From contig CAZQCV010000025.1 of the NCBI GenBank assembly GCA_964591665.1, forward strand, positions 1 to 7,448: a stretch of 7,448 bases of DNA, read 5' to 3'. The notes beneath the pieces are model-generated. The model had not been told where the DNA came from. It made no database searches and worked only from the letters and a program-made list of their open reading frames with translations. Positions 1-5,706 of the stretch are shown here, piece by piece (positions within the stretch are counted from its first letter, which is position 1; each line of letters starts with the position of its first letter). The DNA comes from CAZQCV01 sp964591665 (GTDB taxonomy: Bacteria > Patescibacteriota > Minisyncoccia > Phycocordibacterales > UBA9973). A program made the translations under genes and the position numbers.

Positions 1-52
1 CACCAATTGTAAGTATTCTATAACATCCTTTAATATGAGAAAAATTAAAGCG

Positions 53-67
53 TATTTGTTATACTTA
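53..67 (+). promoter_or_regulatory. Extended -10 promoter of the kinase-like gene, predicted leaderless
   Basis: A TGT-TATACT extended -10 element lies with TG at 57-58 and the hexamer at 60-65. Six bases separate the hexamer from the ATG at 72, so the expected transcription start is the A of the start codon. No convincing -35 hexamer is seen 17 bases upstream, as is common for extended -10 promoters, and there is no Shine-Dalgarno motif. The 15 bases at 53-67 recur exactly at 593-607. The leaderless start is inferred from spacing. Confidence 0.7.
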
Positions 68-71
68 AAAA

Positions 72-590
72 ATGAAAAAGATCTATATAACAGGTGTCGC
101 AGGGACAGGGAAAACTACAGTTTCTGAAGAATTACAAAAAAGAGGTTTTTATACTATCAGTATTGATGAAACCGACGGTCTGTGTTCGTGGGTGGATCGA
201 GAGACTAAAGAGAAAGTTGAAAGTAAAGCAGAACTCACCAGAGAGTTTACCAGTAAACACCAATGGGTATGCGATGCGGCGTACTTGAGAGAACTCATGG
301 ATGTAGATGAAGAGATTGTTTTTGTTTTAGGAATTACCTCAAACCAGAGTGAGTATATTGATGTATTTGATATAGTGCTCTTGCTCCAATGTAAACCAGA
401 AGTGTTTTTGGAACGATTAAAGAATAGAACGAATAACACCTTCGGCAAAGACAAAGCCATTCGAGATCATATGCTTGATTGGTATGAAGGTTTCGAGACA
501 GGACTTATCGCAAAAGGTGCTGTTCCTATCGATGCATCGCTACCGATAGATCAAGTTCTAGATGAGGTGGTGAAATATGCCACATCATAA
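72..590 (+). CDS. Small P-loop NTPase, nucleotide/nucleoside-kinase-like (AAA_18/shikimate-kinase-like fold)
   Basis: This 172-residue soluble protein opens directly with a beta strand and a Walker A loop, GVAGTGKT at residues 8-15, followed by TT. That is the layout of small phosphotransferases such as adenylate, cytidylate and shikimate kinases. An acidic residue at D27 follows the second strand (SIDETD), where such kinases often contact substrate. The pattern CDAAY near residue 68 and a basic segment around residues 114-131 (RLKNRT to RDH) could form the acceptor and lid regions. The length fits a single-domain kinase with no extra domains or membrane segments. It is preceded by its own promoter and followed after 23 bases by the cyclase-family gene, whose promoter shares the same 15-base core, so the two may be co-controlled. 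The phosphate acceptor cannot be read from the sequence. It could be a nucleotide, a small metabolite or an antibiotic-like compound. The NTPase call is firm and the kinase call is inference. Confidence 0.8.
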   Translation: MKKIYITGVAGTGKTTVSEELQKRGFYTISIDETDGLCSWVDRETKEKVESKAELTREFTSKHQWVCDAAYLRELMDVDEEIVFVLGITSNQSEYIDVFDIVLLLQCKPEVFLERLKNRTNNTFGKDKAIRDHMLDWYEGFETGLIAKGAVPIDASLPIDQVLDEVVKYATS

Positions 591-592
591 GT

Positions 593-607
593 TATTTGTT
601 ATACTTA
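593..607 (+). promoter_or_regulatory. Extended -10 promoter of the cyclase-family gene
   Basis: TGT-TATACT has TG at 597-598 and the hexamer at 600-605, followed by eight bases and the ATG at 614. The predicted start of transcription lies one or two bases before the ATG, so the message is essentially leaderless. The element sits in the 23-base gap after the kinase-like gene, so this gene can be transcribed alone. Its 15-base core is identical to 53-67. Placing the start codon at 614, not at the TTG at 596, is supported because the promoter itself spans 597-605. Confidence 0.65.
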
Positions 608-613
608 TCGTAT

Positions 614-1285
614 ATGGAAAAACCAATTGACCTCACTCATACGCTCTCGTCCGACATTCCTTGCTGGGATGGAGATTGCGGGTTTACGCTCTCTATACAA
701 ACAGATTATAAAGACTGCACAGGTCCTGATCTTTTTAGAACCCAACAAATAAAGACTCGCGGTGGTATGGGTACACATATGGATGCGCCAGCACACTGTT
801 TCGACGGACAAAAAACTATTGATCAATTATTATTGAGTGAGCTTATAACAGAATGTGTTGTTATAGATGTATCTGAAAAAGCTGATGAGTCATATGTGAT
901 CAACGTAGAAGATGTTTCGCTATTTGAAAAACAACACGGGCAAATACAAGAGCATACGTTTGTTATTTTTTATACAGGATGGGATAAATATTGGGAACAA
1001 CCAGAGCGGTATATTAATAGTCACAAATTTCCAAGTGTTCACGAAAGCGTAGCAAAACTCCTACTCGAAAGAAGTATTACAGGAATAGGCATAGACACGC
1101 TTTCTGCGGATACTGGCGCGGATGGTTTTCCTGTACATAGAGCGATACTCGGGGCAGGGAAGTATCTCGTAGAAAATATCGCGCAAGCAAAACAACTTCC
1201 GATAACAGGTGCGAAGATTGCCGTACTTCCGATGAAAATAAAAGACGGGACTGAAGCACCTGTTCGTCTCATAGCATTTGTATAA
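614..1285 (+). CDS. Cyclase family protein (kynurenine-formamidase/isatin-hydrolase-like metal hydrolase)
   Basis: The 223-residue protein starts with the family signature DLTHTL (6-11). It carries the core motif at 51-61, GMGTHMDAPAH, which matches the family pattern HxGTHxDxPxH except that the first histidine is glycine (G51). H55, D57 and H61 are present. Later residues H175 and E187, in the context VHRAIL...VEN, have the 12-residue spacing of the histidine and glutamate that complete the metal site in bacterial kynurenine formamidase. The segment GIGIDTLSAD (157-166) is also typical. Family members hydrolyse amides or cyclic lactams/lactones with bound zinc or manganese in the cytoplasm. 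No other tryptophan-degradation gene is present, so kynurenine as substrate is not supported. The length is normal and there is no signal peptide. The ATG at 614 was preferred over a TTG at 596 because of the promoter position. The family is clear; substrate and activity are unknown, and the lost ligand leaves catalysis uncertain. Confidence 0.88.
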   Translation: MEKPIDLTHTLSSDIPCWDGDCGFTLSIQTDYKDCTGPDLFRTQQIKTRGGMGTHMDAPAHCFDGQKTIDQLLLSELITECVVIDVSEKADESYVINVEDVSLFEKQHGQIQEHTFVIFYTGWDKYWEQPERYINSHKFPSVHESVAKLLLERSITGIGIDTLSADTGADGFPVHRAILGAGKYLVENIAQAKQLPITGAKIAVLPMKIKDGTEAPVRLIAFV

Positions 1286-1312
1286 CAATGTTTTAAATTT
1301 TAGACCACACTA

Positions 1313-1321
1313 TGATAGTAT
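1313..1321 (+). promoter_or_regulatory. Extended -10 promoter of the P-type ATPase gene, predicted leaderless
   Basis: TGA at 1313-1315 directly precedes the hexamer TAGTAT at 1316-1321. Six bases then separate it from the ATG at 1328, the same geometry as at 57-72. An overlapping alternative hexamer, TATGAT at 1311-1316, would give a leader of about five bases. Either choice leaves no room for a Shine-Dalgarno site. Confidence 0.55.
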
Positions 1322-1327
1322 AAAAAT

Positions 1328-3733
1328 ATGGATACTATATATGTTGGTCTTACTAGCGCTGAAGCCTCTCAGTCTCGTCATGCTCATGGAGTAAACACAC
1401 TTCCTGAAAAGAAGACAGATTCTCTCTTTATCTCTTTTTTGAAACAATTCAATAATCCACTCATCTATGTGCTTATTGTTGTTGCGGTAATAACAACAGT
1501 TCTCGGTGAATACGCTGACACGTTTGTAATCATGATCGTCACGGTAGTAAACGCAGTTATTGGCACTGTTCAAAATAGGAAAGCGAACAATGTGTTGAAT
1601 TCACTAAAAAGTCTTTCTCGATCTCGTACGAAAGTAATTCGCAATGGAATCATCGAGGAAATCTTTATTGCCGAGGTGGTGGTAGGTGATTATGTCGTAC
1701 TTTCTGCGGGTGATATTGTCCCTGCGGATGGTGTGCTGGTTGAGCACAATAACCTCCGTATCAATGAAAGCAAAATAAACGGTGAGTCGATGCCTATGAC
1801 AAAAACCGACGAGCATAATCAGGTGTTTAGGTCGACGGTTGTAATCTCTGGGTCTGGTGTATTTGTTGTCGATAAAGTTGGGATACAGACGCTTATCGGT
1901 CAGTTAAGTAAAGATATTCTAGAGAATGTAAACAATGAGACCGTACTAGAACAGAAAATCAAGAAACTTGTACGGACAATACTTGAGATCGTTCTTGGTT
2001 CAGTGTGTACCCTTGTGGTTATTGGCTTGATTCGTGAGGTGCCTCTCTTTAGTCTTTTTAAGACTGCTATCTCTTTGGCAGTATCTGCAATCCCTGAAGG
2101 GCTACCTATCGTAGTGACGGTTGTACTTGCAGTGGGAGCTTGGCGCATAAGCAAGGTAAAAGGTCTTCTCAAAAATCTTCCTTCTGGTGCGACACTTGCA
2201 ACGGTATCATATATCTGTACAGACAAGACAGGAACGCTTACAAAAGGTGATATTGTGGTAAAAGAAATTATCAATCTTTCCGAGTACAGTCGAGATGAAC
2301 TCGTAGAATATATCGCACATTCTCTCGATATCAAAAAAGTTGGGAAAGACAGTGTTGGCGATATTTTGGATTTAAAAGTTTCTGAGCATATACAATCGTT
2401 TGCGTATTGGAACTCATCGAAAGAGTTGCCTTTTATGAGTGAGAACAAGTTTAATGCCAAAGAATATGTGCTTGAACATGAAACACGTATACAAGTATAT
2501 AAAGGTGCTCCAGAATTATTTGTGAAAGACCACCAAGTGTTTCATGGTTTAGTAAAACAGGGTTTTCGTGTTTTGGCGATTGGTATTAAAAAAGTACAAG
2601 AACATGAGGATTTCTCGGTTGAAAACGTAACACCGCTTGCACTCATTGTGTTCGAAGACCCTATCCGTGGAGACGTAGTCGAGGCTATCGCAGATTGTAA
2701 ACAAGCTGGTCTCTCGATACTTATGATAACCGGAGATAATATTTATACCGCGACACACGTTGCCAAGCATGTTGGTATTCTCACCGATGATCATACTGAT
2801 CTGGTTATAGAGGGTAAAGAACTTGCATCATTTTCAGATGACGAACTTGATGCAAAACTTTCACATATAAAAGTTATTGCTCGTGCTAATCCACTAGATA
2901 AACTTCGTGTTGTTGAACGTCTACAAGCCCAAGGTCATGTTGTTGCGATGACTGGTGATGGAGTAAACGATGGACCATCTATCGCACTCGCAGATATTGG
3001 TATCGCTATGGGGAAGACCGGTACAGAAGTCGCCAAGGAAGCCGCAGATTTTATTTTGGTCGAAGACAGTTTTTCAAATATTCGAGATGGTATCTTTGAA
3101 GCGAGAACCATTATCGAAAACATACGAAAGACACTTATATTCTTACTCTCTACGTCTCTCGGAGAAATCCTTATTGTTGTTGGTTCTATTGCGATCGGTC
3201 TTCCATTGCCTTTGTTGCCCGTTCAGATTTTATGGATCAACTTAATTACAGATGGATTTTTAGACGTATCTATCGCACAAGAAAAGGCAGAACCTTCTTT
3301 TAAAACATATGGATATAAAAAATACAGAGGCGCGTTGCTCAAAGCAGAGGATTATCGAAGAATGTTTTTGATGGCAGCTACTATGGCAGGAGTTTCGCTC
3401 GGTACCTTTTATATGATGTTAAAATCATATACCCTTGAAATCTCTCGTACTATTATGCTATGTGTCGTGACGGTTTTCCAATGGTATAACGCACTCAATG
3501 TTCGCAAGGGGATGGCTTCTATGCTGACGTATAATATTTTCAACAATATATATCTTACGGTCGCACTTGGTTTCGAGATGGTTTTGCTGACATTGAGTAT
3601 TTATTCTCCTATAGGAAATAAACTTCTTTCTACGGAAGTTATTAAATGTGAAATATTTTTGGGAGTATTTGTTGTGTGTCTTGCTATTGTTGTTGTCGAT
3701 GAGGTGTACAAGTTCACTCAGAGAAAAGCATAA
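1328..3733 (+). CDS. P2-type cation-transporting ATPase, Ca2+-ATPase-like
   Basis: An 801-residue membrane pump that uses ATP to move a cation, probably Ca2+ or Mn2+, out of the cytoplasm. The N-terminal cation-ATPase domain is followed by M1-M2 (about 43-82), an actuator domain with NGES (151-154), M3-M4 (about 217-268) with PEGL at 256-259, and the phosphorylation motif DKTGTLT with D299. A short nucleotide domain follows (F369, KGA 392-394), then MITGDN (466-471) and TGDGVND (542-548), and M5-M10 from about 600. Compared with SERCA, the residues for calcium site II are kept (E257, N638, D642). Site I is altered: the M5 asparagine is S610 and the M8 glutamate is Q718, although E613 and T641 remain. 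This suggests one ion per cycle, as in PMR1-like pumps. The actuator motif has N where TGES has T. The nucleotide domain is roughly half the SERCA size. It ends 24 bases from a convergent gene. Class is certain; the ion is inferred. Confidence 0.93.
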   Translation: MDTIYVGLTSAEASQSRHAHGVNTLPEKKTDSLFISFLKQFNNPLIYVLIVVAVITTVLGEYADTFVIMIVTVVNAVIGTVQNRKANNVLNSLKSLSRSRTKVIRNGIIEEIFIAEVVVGDYVVLSAGDIVPADGVLVEHNNLRINESKINGESMPMTKTDEHNQVFRSTVVISGSGVFVVDKVGIQTLIGQLSKDILENVNNETVLEQKIKKLVRTILEIVLGSVCTLVVIGLIREVPLFSLFKTAISLAVSAIPEGLPIVVTVVLAVGAWRISKVKGLLKNLPSGATLATVSYICTDKTGTLTKGDIVVKEIINLSEYSRDELVEYIAHSLDIKKVGKDSVGDILDLKVSEHIQSFAYWNSSKELPFMSENKFNAKEYVLEHETRIQVYKGAPELFVKDHQVFHGLVKQGFRVLAIGIKKVQEHEDFSVENVTPLALIVFEDPIRGDVVEAIADCKQAGLSILMITGDNIYTATHVAKHVGILTDDHTDLVIEGKELASFSDDELDAKLSHIKVIARANPLDKLRVVERLQAQGHVVAMTGDGVNDGPSIALADIGIAMGKTGTEVAKEAADFILVEDSFSNIRDGIFEARTIIENIRKTLIFLLSTSLGEILIVVGSIAIGLPLPLLPVQILWINLITDGFLDVSIAQEKAEPSFKTYGYKKYRGALLKAEDYRRMFLMAATMAGVSLGTFYMMLKSYTLEISRTIMLCVVTVFQWYNALNVRKGMASMLTYNIFNNIYLTVALGFEMVLLTLSIYSPIGNKLLSTEVIKCEIFLGVFVVCLAIVVVDEVYKFTQRKA

Positions 3734-3757
3734 ACCAGGGCGTTTTTGATTTTCTGT

Positions 3758-4240
3758 TTAGAATCCAAGTGACTCCATAACTTGATGTGCAAGAGATTCT
3801 TGGATTTCGCCTTCAGGTATTTTGCGTAGGAGGTATGAACGAAGTTTGTCTGCATCGACGTCTTCTGTAAGTTCAATAGAAAGTTCAGGAATTACCGTAC
3901 GACTCGTCATAAAGAATACCTGTCGTACGCCATTTCTACCTCCTTCTTCTGGTTCAACCCAGAATTGTTTAAGTTCTTTGTAAGGGTAAAAGGTGTGTTC
4001 TATTTGTACACCACGATTGTCTATAGTCACGGCGAGACGTTCTGGCTTTCGGAAAATAAATACAGAAAGTGTTCCTGCGGCGACAAGGAGAAACATAGCA
4101 AAGACGAAGTTTTTCAAGATGATTGAAATCACAATACCCGTAAGGACAATTAGTCCCACGGTCCAAAACCAGTCGTTTGAACGATCTCGTTCTATGTATT
4201 CGTCTACTTCCCAAGAAAATACAGTATCGTCTTTACTCAT
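3758..4240 (-). CDS. Two-helix membrane protein with a possible PH-like cytoplasmic domain, function unknown
   Basis: This 160-residue protein has a charged N-terminus with FSWEVDEYIERDRS (8-21), then WFW and two closely spaced hydrophobic helices at about 26-42 and 45-64. A soluble tail of about 95 residues follows. The tail begins with RKPERLAVTIDNRGVQI and continues with short alternating strands and a final amphipathic helix, a pattern that resembles bacterial PH-like (bPH) domains carried behind a helical hairpin. The hairpin places both ends on the same side, probably the cytoplasm. I recognise the general look from small-genome Patescibacteria but cannot name a family with certainty. 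The ATG at 4240 is supported by a promoter placed for a leaderless message. The gene lies 40 bases after the end of the sigma/membrane-protein pair, has its own promoter, and ends convergently with the cation ATPase. No enzyme motif is visible. Confidence 0.75.
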   Translation of the reverse strand: MSKDDTVFSWEVDEYIERDRSNDWFWTVGLIVLTGIVISIILKNFVFAMFLLVAAGTLSVFIFRKPERLAVTIDNRGVQIEHTFYPYKELKQFWVEPEEGGRNGVRQVFFMTSRTVIPELSIELTEDVDADKLRSYLLRKIPEGEIQESLAHQVMESLGF

Positions 4241-4246
4241 ATAGAT

Positions 4247-4255
4247 ATTGTATCA
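4247..4255 (-). promoter_or_regulatory. Extended -10 promoter of the two-helix membrane protein gene, predicted leaderless
   Basis: Read on the minus strand, TGA (4255-4253) precedes TACAAT (4252-4247). Six bases later comes the ATG at 4240-4238. The spacing predicts transcription starting on the first base of the start codon. There is no Shine-Dalgarno motif. Confidence 0.65.
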
Positions 4256-4280
4256 CAGAGCCTGAAACAAAAACAACGAT

Positions 4281-4649
4281 TTAGAGCATTGTCTGCTCAT
4301 CATCGACGAGTGTTTGCGCAAGACTCGCCTCGAGTTCACTATCTTGTTCATTGAGTGCCATTTCATTTTCAAATTCATCTTGTGTTATCGGTTCGATAGT
4401 TTCAGGTCGTCCAGCTTCAATGATCACTGCAACGTCTTTCTTTCTATGTGTTGCACCGAGTACAAGTACAAGTACGAGTACTGCGGGTATGGCATATCCT
4501 ATAAACGACATAAAGGGAGAACGGACAGGGGACTTCTTTATGTTTTGTATACGGTTGAGGGTCTGTTCAAAAGACGAACGAGACGGAATCTGTTTTTTAC
4601 CATATGCGCGGAGCATTGTTTCTATTGTGTTGTGATTGTGTTCTTTCAT
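4281..4649 (-). CDS. Single-pass membrane protein paired with the sigma factor; candidate anti-sigma factor
   Basis: This 122-residue protein has a cytoplasmic-type N-terminus of about 45 residues rich in K, R and N. It contains MLRAYGKKQIPSRSSFEQTLNRIQ (12-35), which could fold as short helices that bind a sigma factor. One hydrophobic helix follows (about 47-66), then a strongly acidic tail (about 78-122) probably outside the membrane. No zinc-binding HxxxCxxC motif of ZAS-type anti-sigma factors is present. The start chosen is the ATG at 4649, which overlaps the sigma factor stop codon as ATGA. A TTG 105 bases further upstream would only extend into the sigma factor gene in another frame. 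The overlap implies translational coupling and near-equal expression. There is no Shine-Dalgarno site. Transcription must come from the sigma factor promoter. The anti-sigma role is inferred from gene order and topology, not from a recognised domain. Confidence 0.75.
   Translation of the reverse strand: MKEHNHNTIETMLRAYGKKQIPSRSSFEQTLNRIQNIKKSPVRSPFMSFIGYAIPAVLVLVLVLGATHRKKDVAVIIEAGRPETIEPITQDEFENEMALNEQDSELEASLAQTLVDDEQTML
4458..4481 (+). repeat. Four-copy hexamer tandem repeat (RAGTAC) inside the membrane helix codons
   Basis: Positions 4458-4481 hold four tandem copies of a six-base unit, GAGTAC, AAGTAC, AAGTAC, GAGTAC. On the coding (minus) strand this gives alternating valine and leucine codons, forming the VLVLVLVL core of the membrane helix in the candidate anti-sigma protein. 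A gain or loss of one unit would keep the frame and change the helix by two residues. Confidence 0.85.
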
Positions 4650-5161
4650 ATGTAGGTTTTCATTTTTTTTATAATTCTTGAGATTGCTTGTCTCACTGCA
4701 TCTGGTTTTTTGTTTATGATGGTTGCTATTTCTTCTGTTGAGAGATCGTTCCAATACCGCAGGGTGATAAGTTCTCGTTCGTCTTCGGTGAGTTTCTCTA
4801 ATATATTTTCGATGTCTATGTTTTCTCCATAAGGAAGTTCTATATCCTCTGTATCACCATGTTCGAGTACAACTTCATCTGATACGACATCGTGTGTAGA
4901 TTTTCGCCTGTAATGATCTATCAAAATCTGACGTGCTACGGTAAAGAAAAAAGACTTTGAAAGGTGCGTAATACGTTGTTCTTTGATTGCGCTAAAAAGT
5001 TTAATAAATACGTTTTGGGTAATATCTTCTGCATCTTCGATCCGTGATACACGCCCTTTTACAAATCGAAACAGGTCTGTGTACCAATTTTCATAGATAC
5101 GCGCAAAAGCCTCCTGGTCTCCATCGGCTGCAGCATATAAATCTGTCTCAAGGGATATCAT
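4646..5161 (-). CDS. Sigma-70 family RNA polymerase sigma factor, ECF-like
   Basis: A 171-residue sigma factor made of regions 2 and 4 only. Region 2 (about 12-84) shows DQEAFARIYENWYTDLFRFV and the well-known DAEDITQNVFIKLF (43-56), which contacts core polymerase and the -10 element. A linker rich in acidic residues (about 90-118) follows. Region 4 (about 118-169) shows LTEDERELITLRYWNDLSTEEIA and a helix-turn-helix ending in VRQAISRIIKKMK for the -35 element. The size and domain set match extracytoplasmic-function sigma factors, which usually answer envelope or stress signals. The start at ATG 5161 is chosen because it begins MISLETDLYAAADGDQEAF, the normal distance before region 2; an upstream GTG at 5206 lies inside the terminator hairpin. 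The stop codon overlaps the next gene by ATGA. The target promoters are not known. No GGAAC/CGTC-type ECF promoter is seen in front of any gene here. Confidence 0.92.
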   Translation of the reverse strand: MISLETDLYAAADGDQEAFARIYENWYTDLFRFVKGRVSRIEDAEDITQNVFIKLFSAIKEQRITHLSKSFFFTVARQILIDHYRRKSTHDVVSDEVVLEHGDTEDIELPYGENIDIENILEKLTEDERELITLRYWNDLSTEEIATIINKKPDAVRQAISRIIKKMKTYI

Positions 5162-5164
5162 ATA

Positions 5165-5180
5165 TGTATAACGTAGTATA
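5165..5180 (-). promoter_or_regulatory. Probable promoter of the sigma-factor operon, two -10-like elements
   Basis: On the minus strand TATACT (5180-5175) and TATACA (5170-5165) occur ten bases apart. TATACT is 13 bases before the ATG and would give a leader of about seven bases. TATACA is only three bases before the ATG, too close to start a full message. A TTGTCA at 5196-5191 is not at ideal spacing to either. TATACT is the better candidate. No Shine-Dalgarno site is seen. Confidence 0.4.
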
Positions 5181-5197
5181 TCTTGTTTTGTGACAAT

Positions 5198-5231
5198 AAA
5201 AAACACTCATCACGTGAGATGAGTGTTTTTT
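5198..5231 (-). terminator. Strong intrinsic terminator after the RRM gene
   Basis: A perfect hairpin pairs 5198-5211 with 5218-5231, a 14-bp stem including six A-T pairs at the base, with the six-base loop ACGTGA. Read on the minus strand, it follows the RRM stop codon by 17 bases and ends in six Ts. Because it is flanked by As on one side and Ts on the other it could also act on the plus strand, though no plus-strand gene ends here. It separates RRM transcripts from the sigma operon. Confidence 0.9.
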
Positions 5232-5248
5232 CGCTACTATGTAGTGTA

Positions 5249-5563
5249 TTAGTTGCGATCGCGGTTGAAGTTTCCACGTGGGCGATAGTTTCCACCATCA
5301 CGTTGTGGGCGTTCTTCTTGTGGGCGAGCTTCAGAAACGTTGATAGTTCGTCCATCAAGTTCTGTATTGTTGAGTGTTGCAAGAGCATTTCGTGCTTCAT
5401 CGTCTGAAGACATTTCAACGAAGCCAAAACCTCGTGAACGACCTGTTTCTCGGTCTGTTACAACGCGAGCAGAAGCTACTGTTCCTGCTTGTGCGAAGTG
5501 ATGATTAAGAGATTCGTCGGTTGTTGCCCATGCGAGACTACCAACAAAGAGTTTTATTGCCAT
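5249..5563 (-). CDS. RRM-domain RNA-binding protein with arginine/glycine-rich tail
   Basis: A 104-residue protein with a single RNA recognition motif (about 3-80). RNP2 is LFVGSL (5-10) and RNP1 is RGFGFVEM (44-51), both with the aromatic residues that stack on RNA bases (F6, F47, F49). The strand TINVSEARP closes the fold. The tail (80-104) is rich in R, G, N, Q and D with repeated R-P and R-G steps, typical of flexible RNA-binding tails in glycine-rich RRM proteins. The closest known bacterial relatives are the small Rbp proteins of cyanobacteria, where several are cold-induced. It probably acts as an RNA chaperone or regulator in the cytoplasm. It has its own terminator and a predicted leader of about 108 nt, unlike the other genes in the window. 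No strong Shine-Dalgarno is present; a lone AGGT lies about 12 bases before the ATG. Family is certain, role inferred. Confidence 0.95.
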   Translation of the reverse strand: MAIKLFVGSLAWATTDESLNHHFAQAGTVASARVVTDRETGRSRGFGFVEMSSDDEARNALATLNNTELDGRTINVSEARPQEERPQRDGGNYRPRGNFNRDRN

Positions 5564-5581
5564 ACTGTTCTTTGTACCTAA

Positions 5582-5594
5582 TTACTAATAGTAA
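5582..5594. promoter_or_regulatory. Short palindrome in the RRM leader, possible operator
   Basis: TTACTA-A-TAGTAA is a perfect 6-bp inverted repeat around one central base, 19 bases before the RRM start codon. With a one-base centre it cannot fold as an RNA hairpin without opening pairs, so a DNA-binding dimer site is the more natural reading. On the minus strand it also contains a -10-like TACTAT (5593-5588), which could be a second promoter giving a leader of about 18 bases. AT-rich palindromes of this size can occur by chance. Confidence 0.3.
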
Positions 5595-5670
5595 GCTTCT
5601 CCACTTCATCAGGTGAGTGCCTACTAACAAGTACACAAAACACGAGAACTAAAGATAAGATAAACCTTAC

Positions 5671-5686
5671 GTATAGAACTATACCA
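5671..5686 (-). promoter_or_regulatory. Extended -10 promoter of the RRM gene embedded in an inverted repeat
   Basis: On the minus strand TGG (5686-5684) precedes TATAGT (5683-5678). The expected start is near 5671, giving a leader of about 108 bases. The hexamer lies within the perfect inverted repeat GTATAG-AA-CTATAC (5671-5684), so a protein bound there would cover the -10 element. The stretch 5564-5706 otherwise holds only this promoter, the leader and the palindrome at 5582-5594; no ORF or terminator for the upstream DUF4239 gene is evident. Confidence 0.5.
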
Positions 5687-5706
5687 TGTAAAGAAGATAA
5701 AGTAAA

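Noticed and set aside
596..613. Upstream TTG start for the cyclase-family gene, adding six residues
   Set aside because: The added codons coincide with the TGT-TATACT promoter, and the family motif DLTHTL normally lies very near the N-terminus, as it does from the ATG at 614.
1900..2460. Long open frame of 186 codons on the minus strand
   Set aside because: It lies antisense within the cation ATPase, whose motifs are intact across the region. Its translation shows no recognisable domain and there is no promoter.
2970..3245. Open frame of 91 codons on the plus strand inside the ATPase
   Set aside because: Out of frame with conserved ATPase codons; a shadow with no motif of its own.
3735..3750. 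Possible terminator between the convergent ATPase and two-helix protein genes
   Set aside because: The only pairing seen is a four-base AAAC/GTTT stem around CAGGGC, too weak to call.
4650..4754. TTG start extending the candidate anti-sigma protein by 35 residues
   Set aside because: The extension lies entirely within the sigma factor region 4 codons in another frame. The ATG at 4649 forms a classic ATGA overlap.
5162..5206. GTG start for the sigma factor adding 15 residues
   Set aside because: It begins inside the terminator hairpin of the RRM gene and reads through the probable promoter. The ATG at 5161 gives a normal distance to region 2.
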